A stretch of DNA of 64,000 nucleotides from Dinghuibacter sp964544695 (GTDB taxonomy: Bacteria > Bacteroidota > Bacteroidia > Chitinophagales > Chitinophagaceae): contig CAZJDB010000216.1 of NCBI GenBank assembly GCA_964544695.1, positions 1-64,000 of the forward strand, in the 5' to 3' direction. A program made the position numbers and the translations under genes. Below, in pieces: positions 35,424 to 42,664 of the stretch. The notes beneath the pieces are model-generated. The model was not told the DNA's origin. It made no database searches and was given only the letters and a program-made list of their open reading frames with translations. Numbering within the stretch: position 1 is the stretch's first letter; each line of letters starts with the position of its first letter.

Positions 35424-35475
35424 TGCGCCATCGCCAGGCGTTTAATGCGGTCGGTGAATATGCTGGAAAAATCGG

Positions 35476-36294
35476 TCAATTACCGGGCGGGGGGACGATC
35501 TCGTACGCATCCTGGCCGTCCTGGGAGATCGGCTGAAACCACGTATTGTTGAACACCAGATAACTTTGTCCATCCAGGTCCTGTTGCTGGGCCCCGTCGG
35601 GAAGCTCCGTCACCACGGCGCCAGGGGGCGCCTGGACTACCTGGTACCCCGTTCCGTTGTAAACGTAGAAGGCGCCACCGTAGTAGTAATACGTTTGATC
35701 TCCTACCTGGGTCGTTTCGTAACCCTCGGGCAGGTACGCGACCACGGCTCCTATGGGCGGGGCGACTACCTGGTAGCCTCCGTTATAAGGAATGTAATAG
35801 CACCCATCGTCATAATAATACGCCTGGTTGGCCAGTGAAAAATAAAAGGCATTCGCTGCCAGGGCATTCAGCCAGAACCCGTAAGGATGCCAGCGCGGCC
35901 CCCAGTAAAAGGGACGGTATGGGTGATAGTAATAGGGATGGATGCCATGGTAGGAACCCGTATGGTAGACGTTACCGCCGATGTGGGAGTCGACCGCGAC
36001 CCGGCCGTGCACGTCCACAGCCGTAGGGTGTACGTTGACGGGATGCGCGTTGGGATATACGCTGCGGTTGTAATCGTGGGTCACCACGCGCTGTGCCCCC
36101 CCGTTGATGCGCTCAGGCGGAGGCGTTACCGGCCGGGCCTCCACGCGCTGAGGCGCGGGCGCCGGATGAAAGGCGGGCGCGGGACGGGCGCCGCCACCCC
36201 CGAAGTTGCCATGCCCAAAGCGTTGGGCCCTGGCCTGTGTGCTCATGATTGTCGCCGCTAGGGCTATGAATATTGCCGTTTTCATAATGCTCAT
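35476..36294 (-). CDS. DUF6515-type secreted protein (272 aa)
   Basis: A signal peptide (cut near ARAQ, residue 24) is followed by a His/Pro/Asn-rich segment. Residues 120-170 are Tyr/Trp-rich (HPYYYHPYRPFYWGPRW), and three repeats of about 45 residues follow, each with YYY-GGxFY and GYQVVxPPxGAVVxxLPxG. This pattern is known in the DUF6515 family of Bacteroidota envelope proteins; function unknown. The start overlaps the DUF2092 stop by four bases (ATGA), which supports ATG 36294 over the internal ATG nine bases later. Confidence 0.75.
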   Translation of the reverse strand: MSIMKTAIFIALAATIMSTQARAQRFGHGNFGGGGARPAPAFHPAPAPQRVEARPVTPPPERINGGAQRVVTHDYNRSVYPNAHPVNVHPTAVDVHGRVAVDSHIGGNVYHTGSYHGIHPYYYHPYRPFYWGPRWHPYGFWLNALAANAFYFSLANQAYYYDDGCYYIPYNGGYQVVAPPIGAVVAYLPEGYETTQVGDQTYYYYGGAFYVYNGTGYQVVQAPPGAVVTELPDGAQQQDLDGQSYLVFNNTWFQPISQDGQDAYEIVPPPGN

Positions 36295-37049
36295 GGTTTA
36301 GGGGTGATAGTTTTCCTGTTGGCAATGGGAACAAGCTTGATCTTCCGGGCCCTTGGGGGAACCGTGAATTCGAACAGGGCATCGGGCAGGCCGGGATTCA
36401 TTTGCCAGTCGGTCATAGTGGCTTCGTACTGGCGGTTCTGTCCGCCCTCGGTGTAGACGATGACCATCTTCATGGGCAGACACCAGGCGTCGTTGGAAAC
36501 CCAGAACTGGAAGGTCTTGTCCTGGCCCACGCCCGCGATATGGAAGCATTCCTTTCCTCCGACTTTCGTAAGCCCCAGGTATACCAGGGCCTTGGATTCC
36601 ATCATAATGTCGTCCACGAAGGTGGGGTAGAAAAAGTCGGCGCCCGGGAACTCGATCCCATATTCCTTGTTGACCGTATCGATCATGCTGACGAGATTGC
36701 CGGTGGAAGGAATTTGTCCGTACTGGTTCTTGTCCTGGGAATAATAGCTGAGCGTCGTTCCGTTATAAATAAAGGACCGCGTGCCCCGGTCACCTTCCGA
36801 ACGCTCCAGTAGTTTGTCGGGACCGTGCAGGAACAACTCCACTTCATCGGAGTGCTTGATCAATCCCAGCTCGCTGGAAACGATGTCGTAATTGGCGTGG
36901 ATGACGACGCTGCAGGAGGAAAGGTCCCCAATCGTGGCGCTCATTTTGTCGAGGATCCCGACAGCGACCGTGTCGATCCTCCGCGATTGAGCCTGGGCGG
37001 CCGCTGCAACGCAAACGCACCAAAAACAAAAGAAGATTTTTTTGTTCAT
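36291..37049 (-). CDS. DUF2092-type periplasmic protein (252 aa)
   Basis: A signal peptide (cut near AQAQ, residue 21) is followed by a beta-rich domain like LolA/DUF2092: FYNGTTLSYYSQDKNQYGQIP-like strands (here residues 88-110) and WCLPMKMVIVYTEGG near residue 190. The LolA-like fold suggests binding of a lipid or hydrophobic ligand in the periplasm, but no direct evidence exists here. It is the first gene of a pair with the DUF6515 gene. Confidence 0.7.
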   Translation of the reverse strand: MNKKIFFCFWCVCVAAAAQAQSRRIDTVAVGILDKMSATIGDLSSCSVVIHANYDIVSSELGLIKHSDEVELFLHGPDKLLERSEGDRGTRSFIYNGTTLSYYSQDKNQYGQIPSTGNLVSMIDTVNKEYGIEFPGADFFYPTFVDDIMMESKALVYLGLTKVGGKECFHIAGVGQDKTFQFWVSNDAWCLPMKMVIVYTEGGQNRQYEATMTDWQMNPGLPDALFEFTVPPRARKIKLVPIANRKTITPKP

Positions 37050-37070
37050 AGATTAATATTTTTATATTTG
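37041..37070 (+). promoter_or_regulatory. Canonical Bacteroidota promoter for the small-ORF locus
   Basis: TTTG at 37041-37044 and TATATTTG at 37063-37070 are separated by 18 bases, the best full match to the TTTG/TAnnTTTG consensus in the window. The -33 box overlaps the first codons of the divergent DUF2092 gene. The predicted transcription start is near 37074, four bases before the ATG of a 30-codon ORF. Confidence 0.7.
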
Positions 37071-37077
37071 CACCGTT

Positions 37078-37170
37078 ATGTCCCGCAAATATACACATAT
37101 CAACAATTGCACCGAACGGCCTGCCGCCGTCGTGCTGCATCCCGGCGGGGCCGGCTTTTCCCGATTTTAA
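37078..37170 (+). CDS. Possible leader peptide (30 aa)
   Basis: An ATG a few bases after the predicted transcription start opens a 30-codon frame (MSRKYTHINN...GGAGFSRF). It ends with TAA, 101 bases before the next small gene. Placement directly after a strong promoter suggests a leader peptide or the start of a structured leader RNA. I recognise no family, and a short non-coding leader is an equally fair reading. Confidence 0.3.
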   Translation: MSRKYTHINNCTERPAAVVLHPGGAGFSRF

Positions 37171-37271
37171 CGCATTCCTTTCACTCAAGTCTGCCAAGTC
37201 CCTTGGGGCTTATAATTTGACTTCCTCCCGCGTATAAGGTTTTTTATTCATTGCTTTTTTAACAAACTGTC

Positions 37272-37544
37272 ATGGACACGCTACAATCGAAGCGGGCGCA
37301 AGGTTCCGCCTTCGTTTTCGACAACCGCTATTTGGACGGAAAAAAGTTTTACCAAAACCATTTCCAGTCCTTGCCCAGCTTTTACCTGATCAAATTCGAC
37401 AGGACTGTCATGGACCTGCTGATCGACAACCCCGAGAAGCTGAGCGTGGCAAAGGCCCCCAGGACGAGCCCGATTACAAGACGCAAACTCAGATTATGGG
37501 CTTCCGGCGGGAAGCCGTGGAAAATTAAAAAATTGAAACCATGA
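37272..37544 (+). CDS. Small hypothetical gene with a probable frameshift (90 aa, or 85 aa if restored)
   Basis: Residues 1-62 (MDTLQSKRAQ... to KLSVAKA) have the codon use of the neighbours. After the run of five C at 37456-37460 the annotated frame turns basic and unusual (RTSPITRRKLRLW...), while the -1 frame reads QDEPDYKTQTQIMGFRREAVEN, has better G/C third positions, and stops at 37526-37528. One extra C would restore an 85-residue acidic-ended protein. Against this, the stop of the annotated frame overlaps the next ATG (ATGA), as in coupled genes. Deletion, sequencing error or programmed slippage are all possible. No family recognised. Confidence 0.5.
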   Translation: MDTLQSKRAQGSAFVFDNRYLDGKKFYQNHFQSLPSFYLIKFDRTVMDLLIDNPEKLSVAKAPRTSPITRRKLRLWASGGKPWKIKKLKP

Positions 37545-37753
37545 CTAAGCTGCATACAGACACTATTGACAGAGCCGTAGAAGTACTGAAAGACTACGAC
37601 CTCGAAGAGGCGTTGCAACTGCTGACGGACATTGTGCGACATCCCGAGGATTTCCTCGGGGACCCGATTCTGGGAAAAGTGGCGGAGGCATTCGTGCCGC
37701 GGTGCGGCGGTGCGCCACCGCCAGCGATACACGCCGCGGCTACTCCACCTTGA
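37541..37753 (+). CDS. Small hypothetical protein (70 aa)
   Basis: A soluble helical product, MTKLHTDTIDRAVEVLKDYD..., with an amphipathic helix that repeats Leu every three or four residues up to about residue 50. The last 17 residues (CGGAPPPAIHAAATPP) come from a GC-rich palindromic segment at 37697-37739 and look like run-through of a non-coding repeat. The gene follows the small gene at 37272 directly and ends inside the convergent permease gene by 14 bases. No family recognised. Confidence 0.45.
   Translation: MTKLHTDTIDRAVEVLKDYDLEEALQLLTDIVRHPEDFLGDPILGKVAEAFVPRCGGAPPPAIHAAATPP
37697..37739. repeat. GC-rich palindromic element
   Basis: A perfect 7-bp stem GGCGGTG/CACCGCC with a 3-base loop (37706-37722) is framed by two CCGCGG palindromes at 37697-37702 and 37734-37739. 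It lies exactly between convergent genes, like the GC-rich hairpins at 11121-11265. Confidence 0.5.
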
Positions 37754-40151
37754 GGCTCTTCACGGGGTTGGTCATCGCCGCGCGGAACGCCTTATACCCG
37801 ATGGTTGCCAGCGTGATCCCAAAAGCCCCCAGCGCCGCGCCAGCGAATATCCAGGGGCTGATGGCCGTACGGTAGGCGAAGCCTTCCAGCCACTTGTGCA
37901 TACCCCACCAGGCAAGGGGAAAGGAAATGAGGGTGGCAACCCCCACCAAGCCGAGGAAATCCCTGGACAGGAGGGTCACGAGGTGTCCCGTGCCCGCGCC
38001 CAGGACTTTCCGGATGCTGATTTCCTTGGCGCGTTGCTCGACGGCGTACGTGATCAGGCCGAACAGGCCCAGGCAAGCCACGAGGACGGCCAGGAAGGTA
38101 AAGACGGTAAAGATCTGACCCATCCGGACCTCGGTTTGGTAGAGGTTGTTGAAGTCCTCGTCCATGAAGGTGAATTGGAAGGGCTGACCCACCGTGCCCG
38201 GCATGGACCGGAATTCGGCCTCCATGCGGCGGATGACCTCCTCCGTGTGGTCGGCGGAGAGGTGGACGGCCAGTTTGGAGTTGTCATAACCCATCTGGAA
38301 CATCATGCTGGGGATCGGCTGGCGTAAGGAGCCCGTATTGAAATCCTTGACAACGCCGATGATGGGCATGGCGAGGTTTTTTCCATTATTGTCAGTCCCG
38401 TACAATTTCTCCTTCAGGGGGTCCTTGTAACCTAGCTGGGTGACGAAGGTTTCATTGATGATGATGGCGGCCGAATCCGAAGGCATCTGGGCGGAGAAGT
38501 TGCGTCCCCGGGACAGGGTCATGCCCAGCGTGGGAATATAATCGGGGTCGACCATCCAGCGTTCCGGCCCCATGACCTGGGTCATGGCGGCATCCTTGAA
38601 AATGGCCTCGGCCTCGGGTTCGTTGCTGGTGGGGAAAGAACTTCCGAGGGTTGCACCTTGCACGCCCGGAATCTGCTGGACGATGTGCTTGTACGTGAGC
38701 GCATGGTCTCCCAGGGCGCCTGTATTTTTCAGGATCAGGACCTGGTCCCGGTTAAAGCCAAGGCGCTTGTGCCGTATATAACTGAGCTGACTGTATATGA
38801 CCATGGTGCTTATAATCAGGGCGATGGCCGTGGTGAACTGGAAAACCACCAGGACGTTGCGGAACCAACTGCCCTTGAAACCAGCGCGCAGTTTTCCTTT
38901 GAGCACCTGTATGGGCATGAAAGCGGACAGGACCAAGGCGGGATAACTCCCCGCAAGAAGTCCTATGCCCACGGATCCCAAGATCAGTGCCGGCGCCAGC
39001 CAGCTCCAGGGCAGGGACCCCGCACTGAGGTGCTGGCCCGAAAGGCGGTTGAACCAGGACAGGAGGAAAATGGTGGCGATGACGGACAGGAGGGTCGCGG
39101 TAACGCACAGAATCACCGACTCCGTGAGGAACTGGCCCACCAGGGCGCCCCGGCCGGAGCCCAGGACCTTGCGCACGCCTACTTCCTTGCTGCGTCCGGC
39201 GCTGCGCGCCGTGGACAGGTTCATGAAATTCACGCACGCGATCAACAGGATGAGGATGGCGGTAAGCATGAATATCCGCACGTAGGTGATGTTGCCCGAG
39301 GGTTCTGCTTCCCTGGCCAGTTGGGAATGCAGGTGAATGCGCGTCAGGGGGATGGTTTCATAGCGGTAGAAATCCCCCTTCTTCTCCAGGGCGTCCAGGG
39401 AGGTGTTGGCATTTTTTCTCAGCGCCGGGTCGGCATATTTGCGCGTGGCCTGTGCCAGGAGGCCGTCGATATTCTTCACGCCGGGTTTGAGCAGGAGGTA
39501 GGTGTTGTAATCATTGTTCACCCAATTGACCTCGCGGCTGTCCCCCTGGGTGGACAGGGAGCGTATGATATCTAAATGGATATGGGAAAGGGCGGGCATG
39601 TCCTCCATGACCGCGGTGACTTTATAAGGCGTGGTATCCCCGATCAGCATCGTTTGTCCGACCGCAGTTTGACCCGGAAAGTATTTGGCGGCCGCCGTAG
39701 CCGACAGGACCACGCTGCGGGGTTGTGTCAGAGCCGACTGCGGACTGCCCGCCAGGACGTGGATTGTAAAAAAAGCAAAGAAGGTGGAGTCCGCAAATAC
39801 CGCCCTTGGCTCGACCAGGAACTCATTTCCTTTCCTGATTTTGACAGGGCCCTGGTCGTGCATGCGCATGAAGGCCGTCACCTGTGGATAGTCCCTGACC
39901 ATTGCCGGACCCAAATCGGCGGGGGACAACCTTTCATTCAGGTCCTGCCCGTCGATCTTGAAATGCGCAGTCACGCGAACGATACGATCCGCGTTCGCGT
40001 TGAAGCGATCGTAACCGAGCTCGCTCACCACGAAGAGGGTGATGAGGAGACAGGTGGTCAGGCCTATGGTGAGGCCGAAAAGGTTGAGGGCGGAGAAACC
40101 TTTGTGTTTCCAAAAATTTCTCAGGGCGATGGTAAAGTAATTGCGCAGCAT
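37740..40151 (-). CDS. FtsX/MacB-like ABC transporter permease (803 aa)
   Basis: The fourth member of this permease family in the window. Order: N-terminal helix (about residues 20-43), periplasmic core, FtsX domain with KEVGVRKVLGSGRG near residue 320, second helix and periplasmic core, and C-terminal FtsX domain with KEISIRKVLGAGTG near residue 705. It is less like the tandem pair than they are like each other. Only one base separates its start codon from a 28-bp dyad. No ATPase gene nearby; substrate unknown. Confidence 0.86.
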   Translation of the reverse strand: MLRNYFTIALRNFWKHKGFSALNLFGLTIGLTTCLLITLFVVSELGYDRFNANADRIVRVTAHFKIDGQDLNERLSPADLGPAMVRDYPQVTAFMRMHDQGPVKIRKGNEFLVEPRAVFADSTFFAFFTIHVLAGSPQSALTQPRSVVLSATAAAKYFPGQTAVGQTMLIGDTTPYKVTAVMEDMPALSHIHLDIIRSLSTQGDSREVNWVNNDYNTYLLLKPGVKNIDGLLAQATRKYADPALRKNANTSLDALEKKGDFYRYETIPLTRIHLHSQLAREAEPSGNITYVRIFMLTAILILLIACVNFMNLSTARSAGRSKEVGVRKVLGSGRGALVGQFLTESVILCVTATLLSVIATIFLLSWFNRLSGQHLSAGSLPWSWLAPALILGSVGIGLLAGSYPALVLSAFMPIQVLKGKLRAGFKGSWFRNVLVVFQFTTAIALIISTMVIYSQLSYIRHKRLGFNRDQVLILKNTGALGDHALTYKHIVQQIPGVQGATLGSSFPTSNEPEAEAIFKDAAMTQVMGPERWMVDPDYIPTLGMTLSRGRNFSAQMPSDSAAIIINETFVTQLGYKDPLKEKLYGTDNNGKNLAMPIIGVVKDFNTGSLRQPIPSMMFQMGYDNSKLAVHLSADHTEEVIRRMEAEFRSMPGTVGQPFQFTFMDEDFNNLYQTEVRMGQIFTVFTFLAVLVACLGLFGLITYAVEQRAKEISIRKVLGAGTGHLVTLLSRDFLGLVGVATLISFPLAWWGMHKWLEGFAYRTAISPWIFAGAALGAFGITLATIGYKAFRAAMTNPVKSLKVE

Positions 40152-40152
40152 T

Positions 40153-40180
40153 CCTTAATATAATACTTATTATCCTAAGG
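40153..40180. promoter_or_regulatory. 28-bp operator-like dyad before the permease gene
   Basis: Arms CCTTA-NN-ATAATA (40153-40165) and TATTAT-NN-TAAGG (40168-40180) are mirror images except for the two central bases of each arm, around a 2-base centre. A 7-of-8 match to the -7 box (TAAGTTTT, minus strand, 40181-40188) is directly upstream, so a bound repressor would block the start of transcription. The inner half-site matches the dyad at 6287-6308. Confidence 0.5.
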
Positions 40181-40220
40181 AAAACTTAATTCTGGTCATC
40201 CATAGCGTCGGCCGGCAACG

Positions 40221-42659
40221 CTAATCGTCTCCACGGGTCACCTTGACGAAGGCGCTGCGCCGCGGTGCGGGCATGACACTTCCGGCGCCTTTGATGGCCT
40301 CCCAGATTACCTGATTCATCAGCCGGTCGGGCACCGCATCCGCGTGCGAAAGATCGAACCCCTCCGACAGGATCGCCCCCGGCGTCAACGCCGTATTGCG
40401 GGCGTTGCAATCCACCTGGGCCTGACGCGCCGTATAGGCGGACGTGTCGGGCATTGCGGAAAAGCAGCTCCACATGGGCGTGGCGCCCGCGTCATACTGG
40501 CTCATGGGAGGCAAACCCAGGATGAGCTCCATCGTGCGCAACATGGCCGCGGTGGAATAGAGGCCATGGTTCACGGTATGGTGCCTGATGTAGGGACTGA
40601 CGACGTAGGCCACGGAGCGGTGGGCGTCCACGTGATCGGGCCCGTCCTGGGCATCGTCCTCCAGGACGAAAATGGCGGACTCGGCCCAGATGGGGCTGTG
40701 CGAGATGTGGTCCACCACGCGGCCCATGGCCAGGTCGTTATCGGCGACCAGGGCTATGGGGGTGTAATCCCCCCGGGAAAGGCCGCTGGTATGGTCGTCG
40801 GGCAGGTATATGGTGTTGAAGTGGGGCACGGCGTGTGAAGCAACCAGCGAGTCGAAGTCGCGTTCAAAGATTTTTTCGCGATAGGTATCCAGGATATCCA
40901 GGTTCCACCCGGGATAGGGCTTGCAATAATTCGCGGCCACCTTCAGGACGGGGAGGGTAGGCGGTCCGTTGTCCTCGAATTCCCCGTAGTTGCGGAAGCT
41001 CACACCCGCCCGCGCGCAGTAATCCCAAATGAAGCCCTGCGTGGGATTGGCTGCGGGCCGGTGGCCGTCGAAGTCGTAATTGCCGCCCCGCCCGCTGTAA
41101 TTGGTCGGCCAGTTCTTTTCGACGAAGTCGGTGGCATAGCCCGCCATGGACCAGTTGTGCCCGTCGGCGCTCACTTCGGCGTTTACATAGAAGTTATCCA
41201 ACAGGACGAAGTCCCGGCTCAGCGCATGAGCGTTGGGCGTTACCCGTTCGCCGAAGAGGACGAGGCTGGTGTCCCCGTTGCCTTCGGGCATGTCTCCCAA
41301 CACCTGGTCGTAGGTGCGGTTTTCCTTAAGGATATAAAATACATACTTGATGGGGGAGAGCTCTCCCGATACGCGAGGGATGGGGTTGCCGGCCTGGCCA
41401 TCGGCTACGCGGGCTATGGAGTCCGAGTACGGCGTATTGGCGTAGACCTGCCGGGTGTATGCGGCGAGGCGCGCGGTATCGGGGAGTGGGATCACCGACA
41501 CGCACCCCTTGAACATATCTCCGATATACTGTTCCTCATGGGGACTTTGTTTGAAAGCGTTTTTGTGTCCGTAAGGACTGGGACCATAGGGATTTGCCAT
41601 GGAGGTGAGGCCCTTCCCGTTGGCCACGAGGAGGTTCCCCTTCCACACTTTGACACAGGTGGGATACCAGCCCACGGGGATGAAGCCCAGGGAGGTGCTT
41701 TGGCCCGGATGCGAGACGTCGAAAACGGACACGTAGTTGTTATCAGCATTGGCGATATAGAGGGTCTTATCGTTTAGCGCTACGCCGTTGGTCGTGGAAC
41801 CGATGGGCGCGTCAGCGGTCAGGGCGGTGTTCAGTGTCTCGGCTACGCGTCGCTGGTGCACATCGATAACTGAGACGGTATTGCTGTTGGCGCAGGCCAC
41901 GTACAGCCAGCGGCTGTTGCTGCTTAGGGTCATATCGTTGGGGTGGTCGCCGGTCGGCACGGAGTCGGTTAACGTGTTCTGTCGCGTATTGACGATCCAG
42001 ATTTTTTTCCCACCCCAGGCGCTGATGTACAGTTCGTGTTTGCCGACGACACAGGTGTATGCCTCCGCGGAGAGTTGAATGCGCTTCAGGACATTGAAGG
42101 GACGGATGCTGCATATATACAGTGAATTGTTTTCCTTCGTGACGACATAAAGGCGGTTGTTCTCTTCGTCCGGTGCAAGTCCCGTGGGGCTGATTTTTGC
42201 GCGGGGCCAGGGCGCCCCGAGGGTCAGGGTATCGGCGGGTCCCAGGCGCCCGCCGGCAAAAGCGTAGCGCAGGATGATGTCGTCATTGCCGCCCGATGCA
42301 TACAGGCTCCGGCGGCCCCAGGCGAGGCCAAGCCAGGCTTTACGAATGGGCACCGTTTGAACCACGCGCCCTGAGTCCAGGTCCAGCAGATCGATACATT
42401 GTTTTCCGTTCCCGTTATTGGTCACCGCGGCGTGTATTCCATCGGGCGCGACAACCATGTTCAACGGCAGGTCGCTGCTCAAAGGGATCGAGGTGCCCGC
42501 GGGGCTGAGGTACCAGCCGGTCGGCAGGAGGACGCGGGTGCCCGAAGGGCCGGGAGTCTGGGCCGTGTCGGGCGTTTGCGCGCCCCCGCCCGCGGCGCCG
42601 GGCGTTTGCGCGCGCAACGATAGGGGCGCAAGGAAAACGACGAGTAGCCAATATTTCAT
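40221..42659 (-). CDS. YncE-like beta-propeller fused to a phosphoesterase domain, second copy (812 aa)
   Basis: Same order as the protein at 32001-34679: signal peptide (MKYWLLVVFLA...RAQ), YVTN-type propeller with repeats such as SRWLYVACANSNTVSVIDVH, then a phosphoesterase domain from YILKENRTYDQVLGD to EDDAQDGPDHVDAHRS. I start at ATG 42659, five bases after the receptor stop; a TTG at 42668 would overlap that stop. It is the last gene of a three-gene unit with a beta-helix lipoprotein and a TonB-dependent receptor. The context suggests that a phosphorylated compound is cut at the surface or in the periplasm and a product imported. Confidence 0.82.
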   Translation of the reverse strand: MKYWLLVVFLAPLSLRAQTPGAAGGGAQTPDTAQTPGPSGTRVLLPTGWYLSPAGTSIPLSSDLPLNMVVAPDGIHAAVTNNGNGKQCIDLLDLDSGRVVQTVPIRKAWLGLAWGRRSLYASGGNDDIILRYAFAGGRLGPADTLTLGAPWPRAKISPTGLAPDEENNRLYVVTKENNSLYICSIRPFNVLKRIQLSAEAYTCVVGKHELYISAWGGKKIWIVNTRQNTLTDSVPTGDHPNDMTLSSNSRWLYVACANSNTVSVIDVHQRRVAETLNTALTADAPIGSTTNGVALNDKTLYIANADNNYVSVFDVSHPGQSTSLGFIPVGWYPTCVKVWKGNLLVANGKGLTSMANPYGPSPYGHKNAFKQSPHEEQYIGDMFKGCVSVIPLPDTARLAAYTRQVYANTPYSDSIARVADGQAGNPIPRVSGELSPIKYVFYILKENRTYDQVLGDMPEGNGDTSLVLFGERVTPNAHALSRDFVLLDNFYVNAEVSADGHNWSMAGYATDFVEKNWPTNYSGRGGNYDFDGHRPAANPTQGFIWDYCARAGVSFRNYGEFEDNGPPTLPVLKVAANYCKPYPGWNLDILDTYREKIFERDFDSLVASHAVPHFNTIYLPDDHTSGLSRGDYTPIALVADNDLAMGRVVDHISHSPIWAESAIFVLEDDAQDGPDHVDAHRSVAYVVSPYIRHHTVNHGLYSTAAMLRTMELILGLPPMSQYDAGATPMWSCFSAMPDTSAYTARQAQVDCNARNTALTPGAILSEGFDLSHADAVPDRLMNQVIWEAIKGAGSVMPAPRRSAFVKVTRGDD

Positions 42660-42664
42660 GGTAA

